The position numbers and the translations under genes are program-made. Positions 33,356 to 46,647 of a stretch of DNA of 64,000 bases are shown here, piece after piece (position 1 is the stretch's first letter; every line of letters begins with the position of its first letter). This stretch comes from Chloroflexota bacterium (GTDB taxonomy: Bacteria; Chloroflexota; UBA11872; UBA12225). The stretch spans positions 134,766 to 198,765 of the forward strand of contig JAUJOR010000008.1 of assembly GCA_030447525.1 (NCBI GenBank), written 5' to 3'. A model generated the notes under the pieces. It made no database searches, was not told the DNA's origin, and saw only the letters and a list, made by a program, of their open reading frames with translations.

Positions 33356-34728
33356 AGTCCCTTCAAGAGCGGGTCAACCTGAGAGGTCATCTGGTCAAGG
33401 GCGTCCTTGATGGTCTTCTGGCCGGCCAGAACGGCGTTCCAGGCCTCGTCTACCGCCCGCTCCACGTCCCCCAGGTTAGCTGGAGAGAAAGGGGCGCGTA
33501 CCGTGCGGGACGCCTCCTCCAGTGTGCCGGCGCTCTCGAATGGTCGGAGGGACTCGACGAAGGCCTTGCTGCGGCTCATAGACTTGCGTACCGGCACCGA
33601 TGCCCCCAACTCCAGGCGCTGCTCCTGTGGCCTTTCGTCCGCCCACCACCGCGCTAATTGCCAGGCGACGTCCGGCGCCTTGGAGGCCGCCCCCACGCCG
33701 TAGGCTTGCGGGCCGTCGATGTTCTGGCGACCGCCCTTTCCCTTAGGCAAGGGGACGAGACCGAGCTCGTAGCCACCGCTCTTGGCTGCCTCCACAGGGG
33801 CGGTCATTGCGTCACGGGCGATACCATACTGCATCCCCACCCGACCGGAAAGAAAGGCACTCCCCCGTGGCACCAGCTGTGTCGCCTCCTCGGCAGTTAC
33901 CACTACCCGGTCCTTGGTCACCAGGTCGGCAACGTAGGCAAAAGCCGCGGCCGCCGCCGGGGCGGTGAATTGAGACTTAGTGCGCTCTTTATCGAACAGC
34001 TCCCCGCCGTTCTGCCACACCCAACGTTCCCAGCGTCCCAAGCGGGGCAACAGGTCAGTCTGCAACCCGACCGTTCGGTCTGGTCCCCCCGGGGCGCCAC
34101 GGGTCAGCTTCTGAGCCGCCTCGCGCAGCGTCTCCCACGTCCACTTCCCTTCCCGCTCGTACTCGTCCGGTGTCTTGACGCCCAGCTTCTGGAACAAGGT
34201 CTTGTTGTACAGCAGGGTATGTGGCCCACTGTACCAAGGTACCCCCACCGGCTTGTCGCGGTAGCGGAAGTGATCAGCCACGCCCTGGATCAGGTCGCTG
34301 GCCTGGAACGACTTGTCCTGCTGCGCGTGCTTGTTGAGGTCGAGCAGCACGCCCTGCGCACCAAAAGTGGCCGTCTGGAGGTAGTGGATGTACAGCACGT
34401 CCGGTTGCAGCCCGCTGGCGAAGTAGGTCTGCACCTTCTTGAGGTAATCCGTCGTGCTGCCGCTGATCCAGTCCGGCTCTACCTTGATGTTGGGGAACTT
34501 GGCCTCGAAGTCACTCAACTGGCGCTTGGACAGCTGCCAGCTCGGATCTTCCTTATAAAGCGTGGCAAAGGCGATGCTGGCCGGGGCGACACCCCCGGCC
34601 GGAACTCCCGTCGCCGGGGGTATCGCCCGGCCGCAGCCAAGCACACCGCCCAACGGGGTGGCGGCCACTGCCAACGAGATGCCCCCCCAATGCAGCAAGC
34701 CACGTCGTGTCCAAGCCGTTCCCTGCAT
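33352..34728 (-). CDS. Extracellular solute-binding protein family 1 (lipoprotein)
   Basis: A 458-residue substrate-binding protein. The N-terminus carries TRRGLLHWGGISLAVAATP, a twin-arginine-like signal, with the lipobox VLGC. Binding-protein blocks follow: FEAKFPNIKVEPDWISG, TYFASGLQPDVLYIH, VGVPWYSGPHTLLYNKTLF and GPQAYGVGAASKAPDVAWQL. The ATG at 34728 is where the signal starts. No ABC permease or ATPase genes are adjacent; the operon continues only into the 2-hydroxyacid dehydrogenase. The likely ligand class is carbohydrate. Confidence 0.92.
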   Translation of the reverse strand: MQGTAWTRRGLLHWGGISLAVAATPLGGVLGCGRAIPPATGVPAGGVAPASIAFATLYKEDPSWQLSKRQLSDFEAKFPNIKVEPDWISGSTTDYLKKVQTYFASGLQPDVLYIHYLQTATFGAQGVLLDLNKHAQQDKSFQASDLIQGVADHFRYRDKPVGVPWYSGPHTLLYNKTLFQKLGVKTPDEYEREGKWTWETLREAAQKLTRGAPGGPDRTVGLQTDLLPRLGRWERWVWQNGGELFDKERTKSQFTAPAAAAAFAYVADLVTKDRVVVTAEEATQLVPRGSAFLSGRVGMQYGIARDAMTAPVEAAKSGGYELGLVPLPKGKGGRQNIDGPQAYGVGAASKAPDVAWQLARWWADERPQEQRLELGASVPVRKSMSRSKAFVESLRPFESAGTLEEASRTVRAPFSPANLGDVERAVDEAWNAVLAGQKTIKDALDQMTSQVDPLLKGL

Positions 34729-34839
34729 CACTCGTCTGTTCCTCCCTCCTTGATTGTCGTCACGCAGCGGTGCGGAAATCATACGATGGGATCCGCCCCC
34801 CCCGTTCGAAGTGCTCGCAACTAACGTAAGACACACCTC

Positions 34840-35130
34840 ATGGAGCACAGGCTCGTCCCGGTCAGGACGTACCGCAGCCGGCTGGAAGCCGAACTGGCCC
34901 AGCACCTCCTGGAGTCGGTCGGGATCCCTTCGTTCGTCAGCGCCGACGACGCCGGAGGGATGCGCCCGCCATTGCAGCTCACTCTTGGCGTGCGCCTGAT
35001 CGTCAGGGCCATGGATGGCCCCAAGGCACGGCGCGTGCTCGCCGATCACGACGGTGACCAGGATGGCAGGGGCGATCAGGGCGAGGATGATCGGGACGAA
35101 GACAGGCCAGAGCCCTGCCCGGCAGAGTAG
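34840..35130 (+). CDS. DUF2007 domain protein
   Basis: A 96-residue protein with the DUF2007 core: VRTYRSRLEAELAQHLLESVGIPSFVSADDAGGM followed by LTLGVRLIVRAMDGPKARRVL. The C-terminal 25 residues are almost all Asp, Gly, Arg and Glu. DUF2007 is a small ferredoxin-like fold suggested to have a signalling role; the function is unproven. It is divergent from the binding-protein gene over about 110 bases. Confidence 0.75.
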   Translation: MEHRLVPVRTYRSRLEAELAQHLLESVGIPSFVSADDAGGMRPPLQLTLGVRLIVRAMDGPKARRVLADHDGDQDGRGDQGEDDRDEDRPEPCPAE

Positions 35131-35133
35131 GGA

Positions 35134-35319
35134 CTACCCGTCTCTGGCCAAGGAACGGTAGGTGGCCGCCGCCGCCAGAGCACCGGCGACGTACCAAGCC
35201 ACGGTCATGGCCTGGGTCATCGGAGTCCGCTGTCCCGGCTGGCGACCCAGGCCCAGAGGCTTCGGTAACGCCACCGCCCCTAGGCCGGCACCGCTGATGA
35301 TCGCCGGTCTTACGCCCAT
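35134..35319 (-). CDS. Possible small membrane peptide
   Basis: 61 residues with a hydrophobic stretch at each end (IISGAGLGAVALPKPLG; MTVAWYVAGALAAAATYRSLA). It ends three bases from the convergent DUF2007 stop. Ribosome site is weak (AGGGA close to the ATG). No family recognised; could be a chance frame. Confidence 0.35.
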   Translation of the reverse strand: MGVRPAIISGAGLGAVALPKPLGLGRQPGQRTPMTQAMTVAWYVAGALAAAATYRSLARDG

Positions 35320-35613
35320 TGTCCCTATGCCACCGTCCCCCGTCTCACGCCCATCTCCATAACCCCGCCCATCTAGGTAGCCTCATCCCCGGCCGCCACA
35401 GGGGCAGAGGGCGTGCCCAACGCCGGGCAGCCGTGGCCCTTGTTCGACCTTCGTGAGCCTAACCAGGATACCGTTGAGCTGACCAACCAGGGCTACGATA
35501 CCCACTTCCACAACCGTCGTTGCGCCTTGCACGGCCATGTACCACCTGCAGCGCCAACGCCGGGCCGGCCAGTCCCCTTCCAAATCGGCGCTCCGATGGG
35601 GGCCGGCCGGAAC
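35320..35613. other. Spacer upstream of the rRNA promoters
   Basis: No convincing gene; open frames here are short and lack ribosome sites or family patterns. The promoter cluster begins at 35614. Confidence 0.6.
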
Positions 35614-35642
35614 TTGACATAGCGCAGCCGGGGAGTCATTAT
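35614..35642 (+). promoter_or_regulatory. Candidate upstream rRNA promoter
   Basis: A perfect -35 TTGACA (35614-35619) with a 17-base spacer and a -10-like CATTAT (35637-35642, 4 of 6). A further weak pair (TTGACG at 35689, TTCATT at 35711) lies between this and the main promoter, suggesting a tandem arrangement. Confidence 0.5.
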
Positions 35643-35752
35643 TTCCCTGTCCTGCACGGGAGACCGGTAAGGACGCAGTGCCCCGGACTTGACGTCCGGA
35701 CGTGTACCGGTTCATTCGGACTGTCGGCGAGCGGGATGCCTGCCGGTGCCGC

Positions 35753-35781
35753 TTGACACTGGTGCAGTGGCCTGATAACAT
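35753..35781 (+). promoter_or_regulatory. Main rRNA operon promoter (sigma70-type)
   Basis: TTGACA (35753-35758), 17-base spacer, TAACAT (35776-35781, 4 of 6 to consensus). It lies about 300 bases before the 16S 5' end, which leaves room for the structured leader. Confidence 0.75.
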
Positions 35782-35885
35782 TGTTGTCCCGGGATCGACC
35801 AGGGGGTGGGCGCATTGCCCCTCTCGGTGGAGATCTAGCCCGGGAAGCAGCTTGAAACCTTAACAACTGAAGCGTGGAAGGGAAG

Positions 35886-35939
35886 GTCTGCCCGTCGGTG
35901 GCGGCGCTGGCACGAGCCAGGGCCGACGGGAGGGCAGAC
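35886..35939 (+). promoter_or_regulatory. rRNA leader hairpin
   Basis: GTCTGCCC-GTCGG (35886-35898) pairs with CCGAC...GGGCAGAC (35923-35939), with four unpaired bases on the right arm. The right arm also belongs to the 16S processing stem with 37712-37731, so the two pairings exclude each other. Confidence 0.55.
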
Positions 35940-36085
35940 GAGCACATGGAGTTGGAGCGCAGGGCGGCTGCATCGTGCATGCACTGCGCACGGGCGGACG
36001 GGCGCGTGGTCTCGTAGGGGGGGCCCTCGAAGGGGAGCCCCGCAGTGGGGAGCAGGCGATCGGGCGATCGTGCGGTGATGACACT

Positions 36086-37609
<1,524 letters not shown>

Positions 37610-37875
37610 CTAGGAGAGCAGCCCTGGTCAAGGCCCGGGTACCCCGTCGTGGGGCGGATCCCCGGCGGGACAAGGGCGCTCACTCAGGTCGATTCGTCCG
37701 GCGCGGACGAGCCGTGTGCTCGTGCCCTCCCCGAGGAGCCTTGCCTTCTTCAGCGGTTAGGGAGACGTGTTGTTTCCCTGGGCCGCGGGCCGAGCGCGCC
37801 CCCGTGTGGGGAGCGTGTGGTGCTCTTTTACAACCGAAGAAGAGAAAACTTCAATTTTGCCGACAGAGGTCGAAG
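37610..37875 (+). other. 16S-23S internal transcribed spacer without tRNA genes
   Basis: About 266 bases. No tRNA-Ile or tRNA-Ala is present: no T-loop GTTCRA motif with a matching acceptor stem. It contains the 3' arm of the 16S processing stem (37712-37731) and the 5' arm of the 23S processing stem (37835-37864), the latter unusually AT-rich. Confidence 0.75.
37835..37864 (+). promoter_or_regulatory. 5' arm of the 23S processing stem
   Basis: CGAAGAAGAGAAAACTTCAA onward is complementary to 40905-40936 downstream of 23S across about 27 of 30 positions with small bulges. Such stems are RNase III substrates. Confidence 0.75.
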
Positions 37876-40893
<3,018 letters not shown>

Positions 40894-40904
40894 TTACACC
40901 CTCA

Positions 40905-40936
40905 GTCGGCAAATTGAGGGTTTTCCTCTTCTTTCG
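40905..40936 (+). promoter_or_regulatory. 3' arm of the 23S processing stem
   Basis: GTCGGCAAATTGAGGGTTTT onward; the partner of 37835-37864. Confidence 0.75.
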
Positions 40937-40954
40937 AGTTCAAGGTACGTGCAT

Positions 40955-41025
40955 AGACGCGCCCCGGTGGTGATCATGAAGCCCTCCCGTATGGGGGGAG
41001 GAAACGATCCCCTCCGGGGGCGTCT
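40955..41025 (+). terminator. Large stem-loop after 23S
   Basis: AGACGCGCCCCGG (40955-40967) pairs with CCGGGGGCGTCT (41014-41025) with one bulge, enclosing a second CCTCCC/GGGGGGAGG hairpin. It is the first strong structure after 23S and is a plausible end of the rRNA transcript. It does not match 5S rRNA: the conserved GAACnnGGAAGTTAAGC core is missing. Confidence 0.5.
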
Positions 41026-41479
41026 TCGTTGTCCGTCGGCAGGATGACTTCCCCTCTCCCCAGGGCAGAGCCGTGCGCTGCATACCCCGTTGCCATCATC
41101 TGGCCGTGGTCTGATTGGGCTCGGGGCCGTGCTCTTATCCTTCAGCGGCGTGGGCGCCTCTTCCGCCGGCCAGTACTTGCTGCGCAGGGGTGGCGCGCGT
41201 CGCTGCTATGCCTTCGGTATTCGAGGGGCGGCGATGGAAGATTGCCTGTATTTCAGGGTCTGCTCTGAGAATTGCCTGTGTTCAGGCCCAATGGTTTCGG
41301 CCCGCGCGGGGCGCAGCTGGTGAGGAAATGGTCCGTCGTGCCACCGCCGGGCCGGCACGCGTTTCCAAGTTCATGCCCTGTGTGGGTGCCCGGCGGGGAA
41401 CTGGGACTGTGAGGAAGATTGAGGGTCTGGTGGAGGAGAACGTTCGCTCTATCTGCCCTGTCCGCATCGGATAACCGGC
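41026..41479. other. Spacer after the rRNA operon
   Basis: No gene or 5S rRNA is evident. It contains copy C of the dispersed ~90-bp repeat (41317-41407). Open frames here are short and without family resemblance. Confidence 0.55.
41317..41407 (+). repeat. Dispersed ~90-bp repeat, copy C
   Basis: Opens CTGGTGAGGAAATGGTC and shares TCGTGCCACC-GCCGGGC and GTGCCCGGCGGGG with copies at 26223 and 49212. It is the most divergent of the three. Confidence 0.55.
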
Positions 41480-42849
41480 TTGACCAACAAGACGGCGCAG
41501 CCCCAACGAGCCGGCGGTGAGCGTCGACGAGGCCTGTCTCCCCCGCCTCCGGGCACGGACGGTCGGCGGCAGCTGACCATTGACGACCTGGCGCTCTTGA
41601 GTGCCTTGCCACCGGACATCCGGCACGGGCTGGAGATGGTGGGCGGTGATCAAGCGCCGTTGCTCGAGGTGGTGATGGACCTGAGGCGCCGGCCGGGAAG
41701 GCTCGCTTCCCCGGGCGCGGTGCTCTGAGCGACCATGAAGTGACCCCGGAGGACCTGGACTACGTCGTCGCCCGCATCGGGGCCTTCGGCGACGACAACC
41801 GCGCCGGGATCCCCCGTACCCTGCACCGCATCTCCGCCATCCGCAACCGCAAAGGAGACGTCGTCGGGGTCACCTGCCGCGTCGGGCGCTCGGTGCGGGG
41901 GACGATTGACGTCGTGCGGGACTTCGTGGAAAGTGGCAAGAGCATCCTCATCCTCGGCAAGCCGGGGGTGGGGAAGACGACGCTCCTGCGCGAGGTGGCC
42001 CGCGTCCTGGCGGATGACTTCAAGAAGCGGGTGATCGTGGTGGACACGTCCAACGAGATCGCCGGGGATGGGGACATCCCCCACCCGGGGATCGGGCGGG
42101 CGCGACGCATGCAGGTGCCCACCCCCGCCCAGCAGCACGCCGTGATGATCGAGGCGGTGGAGAACCACATGCCGGAGGTGATCGTCATCGACGAGATCGG
42201 CACGGAGCTGGAGGCCGAAGCCGCTCGCACCATCGCCGAGCGGGGGGTGCAGCTGGTGGGCACCGCCCACGGCAACTCCCTGGACAACTTGATGCTCAAT
42301 CCCACCCTCTCCGACCTGGTGGGAGGCATCCAGACCGTCACCCTGGGGGACGAGGCGGCCCAGCGCCGGGGGACGCAGAAGACGGTGCTGGAGCGCAAGG
42401 GCCCCCCCACGTTCGACGTCCTGGTGGAGATGCGTAGCCGGGACACCCTGGCCGTCCACGCCGACGTCGCCGCGACGGTCGATGCCCTCCTGCGTGACCT
42501 GCCGGCGATGGTGGAAGTCCGCACCCGTGGGGCAGACGGGGCTGTGTCCCGCCGGCGAGAGGTGCAAGGGAATCCAGCCTCCACCCCGCCTGCCCACGGC
42601 GCTCGAGGGGACGGCATCCGTGGCGATCAGCCGCGGGAGAACGGCGTCAGGGGGCGCCACGAACGTCCCCGCCGCGGCCCGCGCGGCGGGGGGCGTGTGC
42701 TTCCCGGGGAGTCGTTCGGCAACCGCGCTGGACGGGCGTCGGGGGGATGGCGCGGCGGGCGCCGTGGCGGGAACGGCACCTGGGGCCTGACCCTCGATCG
42801 CGAAGGCGATCCAGCACGTCCCTATGAGGCGTCCACTCGCCTGGCCTGA
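41480..42849 (+). CDS. SpoIIIAA-like AAA ATPase (one frameshift near its N-terminus)
   Basis: The body (from about 41698) shows [20 protein letters not shown], Walker [30 protein letters not shown], Walker [18 protein letters not shown] and [20 protein letters not shown]. It matches the SpoIIIAA/R3H-associated ATPases of Chloroflexota. The opening segment ([20 protein letters not shown] to MDLRRRPG) is in another frame that stops at 41728. The break lies in a G run near 41695 and one missing base would restore RRPGKARFPG. The last 110 residues are Arg/Gly-rich ([15 protein letters not shown]), suggesting nucleic-acid contact; no R3H motif is visible. Confidence 0.85.
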
Positions 42850-43057
42850 TTGCCGCCTCCCTGTATCTCTCACTACAGCACCTGTCGTTCAACCGGCCGG
42901 CAGCAGGGCAAAGTCGGCCAGGGAGGTGCAGTCGGCCCTGCCGTGATTGGACAGGACGCGCAGCCGCACACCCGGCAGCTGGCTGCGTCGGAAAGGGTAC
43001 ACCTGAGGGCTTACCATCTGCACCAGAAGGCGTACGTCTGAGCCCCCGGCACAGGCC

Positions 43058-43558
43058 CTAATCGGCGGCGGCGGCCACGCCGTCACGCGTGACGAACAGC
43101 AGCCCGGACGGGCGGCGCCGGAACATCACCTCGATGCCACGGTAGATCTCGATCGTCACAACGCCTTGGCGCGTAAGCGCCACCACCGGGCGGACGCCCG
43201 ATGCGGGAAGGAGCCGGACGTCCACGCGGTGGAGCGAGGGCCATAAGATAATCAACAATCGTGCCCCGGGGAGGGCGGTACAAGGCACCTCCAGCTCGTA
43301 GACCGCTGCGCCGTGCACACGGTAGGCAGTCTCACGCACCGGCACCCCCAGCTCGGCGGCGATGGGCCGGACGGCCGCCGCGTCGAACGGCAGGCGGTTC
43401 TCCGGCTGCGCCTCGTCCCCCCCGCTGCGCCGCTCAGGCCCCGGCGTCACGCCTAGATTCCCAGGCTCTGACCCTCCGGGCACAGCAGAATTGTACGGGC
43501 TGTACGGACCCGGCCGGGCCCTTAGATCCGTGCTCCGGCCTCGGCCCACGTCTGCCAC
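43058..43558 (-). CDS. Conserved-looking protein of unknown function
   Basis: Up to 166 residues. From about residue 55 the sequence alternates strands and turns: RPIAAELGVPVRETAYRVHG, AAVYELEVPC, RLLIILWPSLHRVDVRLLP, GVVTIEIYRGIEVMFRRR and GLLFVTRDGVA. This suggests a small beta-rich domain. The first 50 residues are Pro/Gly/Ser-rich, so the true start may be further in. No signal peptide or membrane segment. I do not recognise the family. It is divergent from the M32 gene. Confidence 0.6.
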   Translation of the reverse strand: MADVGRGRSTDLRARPGPYSPYNSAVPGGSEPGNLGVTPGPERRSGGDEAQPENRLPFDAAAVRPIAAELGVPVRETAYRVHGAAVYELEVPCTALPGARLLIILWPSLHRVDVRLLPASGVRPVVALTRQGVVTIEIYRGIEVMFRRRPSGLLFVTRDGVAAAAD

Positions 43559-43715
43559 TCCTCTCCGGCGTGCCCAGGCTCACGGCGGCCGGCCGGCAGA
43601 CGCCCTCCTTCAGTGACGCTTCAGTGACGCCTCACCGATGCCCGGCGTATACCGGCGGCACTGATACTGCAAGCGTCTGAGGGGCCCGGAGATCCAGTGC
43701 GGCGCCCGACGCCTG

Positions 43716-43741
43716 GGGCTCGAAGGCCGGCCTTCGAGCCC
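43716..43741 (+). promoter_or_regulatory. Perfect 26-bp palindrome upstream of the M32 carboxypeptidase
   Basis: GGGCTCGAAGGCC joined directly to its reverse complement with no spacer; every base pairs. It lies 76 bases before the M32 ATG and about 158 bases from the start of the divergent 43558 frame. Three tandem CGCTGGG units follow at about 43761-43781. The size and position fit a dimeric repressor operator, which is inference. Confidence 0.6.
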
Positions 43742-43817
43742 GGCGCGCCGGCGCTCGGGGCGCTGGGCGCTGGGCGCTGGGCGTGGGAGCAGGGCCGGCA
43801 GAGGAGGAGTTTTCTTT

Positions 43818-45323
43818 ATGGAAGCGGAGCTACAGGAGTTGAAGCGCCGCCTGCTGGAGGTGGACGACCTGGAGTCGGCGGCTTCGCTGCTGAGCTGGGA
43901 CCAGACGACGTACATGCCTCCCGGCGGGGCAGCCGCGCGGGGACGCCAGCTGGCCACCCTGGGGGAGCTGGCCCACCAGAAGCTCGTCGACCCGGAGATC
44001 GGCCGGCTCCTGGACGCGCTGCGCCCTCACCAGGAAGCCTTGCCTCCCGACTCCGACGACGCCAGCCTCATCCGCGTCACCCGGCGGGACTACGAGAAGG
44101 CGATCAAGATCCCGCCCTCGTTCATGGCCCAGTTGAGCCGCCACACCGCGGCCTCATACCAGGCCTGGACGGTCGCCCGGCCGGCAGATGACTTCGCCGC
44201 CATGCGACCCTATCTAGAGACCACGGTGGAGCTGAGCCGTCAGATGGCGGACTTCTTCCCCGGGTACGAGCACATCGCCGATCCCTTGATCGACTTCGCC
44301 GACGAAGGCCTCACGGCGGCGACGGTGCGGGCCCTGTTTTCGGACCTACGGGAGCAGCTCGTCCCCATCGCCCGGGCGATCACGGGGCAGCCTCCAGCGG
44401 ACGATACCTCCCTGCGCCAGCACTTCCCGGAGGGACAGCAGTGGGCCTTCGGCCTCGATGCCATCCGGCGCTTTGGCTACGACTTCAACCGCGGGCGCCA
44501 GGATAAGACGCACCACCCCTTCACCACCAAGTTCTCCCTCGGGGACGTACGCATCACCACCCGCGTCGCCGAGCACGATCTACGCGAGGGCCTGTTCGCC
44601 ACTCTCCACGAAGCCGGTCACGCCCTCTACGAGCAAGGTATCCGAGGCGACCTGGAGGGGACGCCCCTCGCCCGCGGGACGTCGTCCGGCGTGCACGAGA
44701 GCCAGTCCCGCCTGTGGGAGAACCTGGTCGGTCGCAGCCGCCCCTTTTGGACCTTCTTCTATCCCCGTTTGCAGGCCACCTTTCCCGAGCAGCTCGGCGC
44801 CGTCCCGCTCGACACTTTTTACCGGGCCATCAACAAGGTGGAGCGTTCCCTGATCCGCGTCGAGGCAGACGAGGTCACCTACAACCTCCACGTTATGCTG
44901 CGGTTCGACTTCGAGCTGGCCCTCCTGGAAGGGAAGCTGGCCGTGCGTGACCTGCCGGAGGCCTGGCGCGAGCGCTTCCAGGCCGACCTGGGGATCACCC
45001 CCCCGGACGATCGTGACGGCGTCCTGCAGGACATCCACTGGTACGGTGGCCCCGTTGGGGGGGCGTTCCAGGGGTACACCCTGGGCAACGTCATGGGAGC
45101 CCAGTTCTTCGCCACGGCCCTTGACGCCCGCCCGGAGATCGCCGGCGAGATTGAGGCCGGCAGGCTGGACACCCTCCGTGCCTGGCTCACGGAGCGCGTT
45201 TACCAGCACGGACGCAAGTTCACTACGGCCGAGCTGTTGCAGCGCGTTACCGGTGGCCCGCTGCGTATCGAGCCCTACATCGCCTACCTCCGCCGCAAGT
45301 ACGGCGAGCTGTACCGGCTGTAG
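43818..45323 (+). CDS. Thermostable carboxypeptidase, M32 family (Taq-type)
   Basis: Zinc carboxypeptidase of 501 residues, the usual length. The zinc-binding HExxH is HEAGH in LHEAGHALYEQGI near residue 266, with the third ligand in GVHESQSRLWENLVGRS. LLSWDQTTYMPPGGA at the N-terminus and IHWYGGPVGGAFQGYTLGN near the C-terminus are family signatures. A GAGGAGG site lies eight bases before the ATG. No signal peptide; a cytoplasmic peptide-recycling role is likely. Confidence 0.95.
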   Translation: MEAELQELKRRLLEVDDLESAASLLSWDQTTYMPPGGAAARGRQLATLGELAHQKLVDPEIGRLLDALRPHQEALPPDSDDASLIRVTRRDYEKAIKIPPSFMAQLSRHTAASYQAWTVARPADDFAAMRPYLETTVELSRQMADFFPGYEHIADPLIDFADEGLTAATVRALFSDLREQLVPIARAITGQPPADDTSLRQHFPEGQQWAFGLDAIRRFGYDFNRGRQDKTHHPFTTKFSLGDVRITTRVAEHDLREGLFATLHEAGHALYEQGIRGDLEGTPLARGTSSGVHESQSRLWENLVGRSRPFWTFFYPRLQATFPEQLGAVPLDTFYRAINKVERSLIRVEADEVTYNLHVMLRFDFELALLEGKLAVRDLPEAWRERFQADLGITPPDDRDGVLQDIHWYGGPVGGAFQGYTLGNVMGAQFFATALDARPEIAGEIEAGRLDTLRAWLTERVYQHGRKFTTAELLQRVTGGPLRIEPYIAYLRRKYGELYRL

Positions 45324-45477
45324 CTCGGTGCCCAGTCCGCGGCCCCCAGCGCGCGATCAGTTGAGTCTCTTGTGCCCGGCGGGGCACCAGCGCTACATGA
45401 ACTCGGAACGCCGTAGCAGCCGGCCGGTGGGCCGGTGGAACGATGGACCGTGTTCTAAGCAGTGATGATGGACGTGA

Positions 45478-46599
45478 TCAGTAGTCTACGTGCTCTTCGG
45501 CGCCGCCTCGGCGGGCGGAGCGGTAGACCGCCTCCAGGATGGCCACGGACTTGCGCCCTTCCTCGGGCGGGCAGGCCAACGATGTACCACGCGTCAGGGC
45601 CGAGACGACGTCCTGAATCACGTTCTGTGGCCGGTGTTCAGGGAGCGACGGCTCCCACTTGGCCCGGGGCGGCCGGCTCGCCGCCGTCCCGCCCTCGCTG
45701 ACCCCGGCCTCGACCATTGGGCCGGCGGAGCCGGCGCCGTACTCCGGCTCCGGGCCTTCCGCCTCGTCCTTGAAGTGCCATGCCCCGATGCCGCGGTCGT
45801 AGAGACCGATCGTCCCGTTGGTGCCATGGACCTCGATCGCCCGACCGAGGCCGGCCCAGACGGTGGTAGTGGTCTCGATCAAGCCCCAGGCGCCGTTCTC
45901 GAAGTCGAGCAAGGCCTGGCAGGCGTCTTCCGTCTCGATGCGATGGGAGAAGACGCGCGTGCGGGCGCGCACCGTCTTTACCCGGCCCATGAACCACTGT
46001 AGGAGGTCTAGGTCGTGGATGCCCTGGTTGGCCAGCGACCCGCCCCCGTCCATCGCCCAGGTGCCCCGCCAGCCGGGTGGATCGCCGCCGTCGAAGTAGC
46101 TCTGCGAGCGCCACCACTTGAGGCGCATGTCCCCAAAGATAGGCTGGCCGAGGCGACCGGCCGCGATGGCGGCCTGAACTTTCCGGACGTTATCGTCGTA
46201 GCGGCTACCAAAGTCGATGGCCAGCAGGCGCCCGAAGTCTTTCGCGGCGCTGGCCATGGCGTCCACCTTTTCGGTCGAGACGTCCGGAGGCTTGGTGGAG
46301 ATGGCGTGCTTGCCGGCGCGCATGGCCTGGATGCACAGGTCGCCGTGGGTGCCGCTGGGGGTGAAGACGCCGACGACGTCCACGTCATGGCGATTGATCA
46401 GCTCCTCGAAGCTGCCGGCGGCGGCGCAGCCCCACTCCTGGGCCAGGGCGCGGGCGGTGTCTGGACGCCGGTCAAAGATTGCCGTTAGCTGCGCCCCGGG
46501 CGCCTGCAGGGCCATGCGCGCCCGGCTGCGCCCCACCCCCATGCCGGCAATGCCGAAGCGGACGGGCTGCCCTTCCCCCCTGTCTTGCATGGCTGTCAC
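45478..46599 (-). CDS. Gfo/Idh/MocA family oxidoreductase
   Basis: NAD(P)-dependent sugar dehydrogenase-type fold of 373 residues. FGIAGMGVGRSRARMAL is the nucleotide-binding glycine motif, VFTPSGTHGDLCIQAMRAGKHAISTKPP the conserved Lys-Pro block. DGGGSLANQGIHDLDLLQWFMG carries the usual catalytic histidine-aspartate pair. A second start (MQDRGEG) lies three codons in. Substrate unknown. Confidence 0.92.
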   Translation of the reverse strand: MTAMQDRGEGQPVRFGIAGMGVGRSRARMALQAPGAQLTAIFDRRPDTARALAQEWGCAAAGSFEELINRHDVDVVGVFTPSGTHGDLCIQAMRAGKHAISTKPPDVSTEKVDAMASAAKDFGRLLAIDFGSRYDDNVRKVQAAIAAGRLGQPIFGDMRLKWWRSQSYFDGGDPPGWRGTWAMDGGGSLANQGIHDLDLLQWFMGRVKTVRARTRVFSHRIETEDACQALLDFENGAWGLIETTTTVWAGLGRAIEVHGTNGTIGLYDRGIGAWHFKDEAEGPEPEYGAGSAGPMVEAGVSEGGTAASRPPRAKWEPSLPEHRPQNVIQDVVSALTRGTSLACPPEEGRKSVAILEAVYRSARRGGAEEHVDY

Positions 46600-46647
46600 T
46601 CCCCTCCTATCATGTCCCTTCTTGTCACTCCCCTCACGGTGCCGTAG

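Noticed and set aside
37610..37875. tRNA-Ile/tRNA-Ala in the rRNA spacer
   Set aside because: No cloverleaf, T-loop motif or acceptor stem could be built.
40955..41025. Divergent 5S rRNA
   Set aside because: Too short, and the core GAACnnGGAAGTTAAG segment is missing; retained only as a stem-loop.
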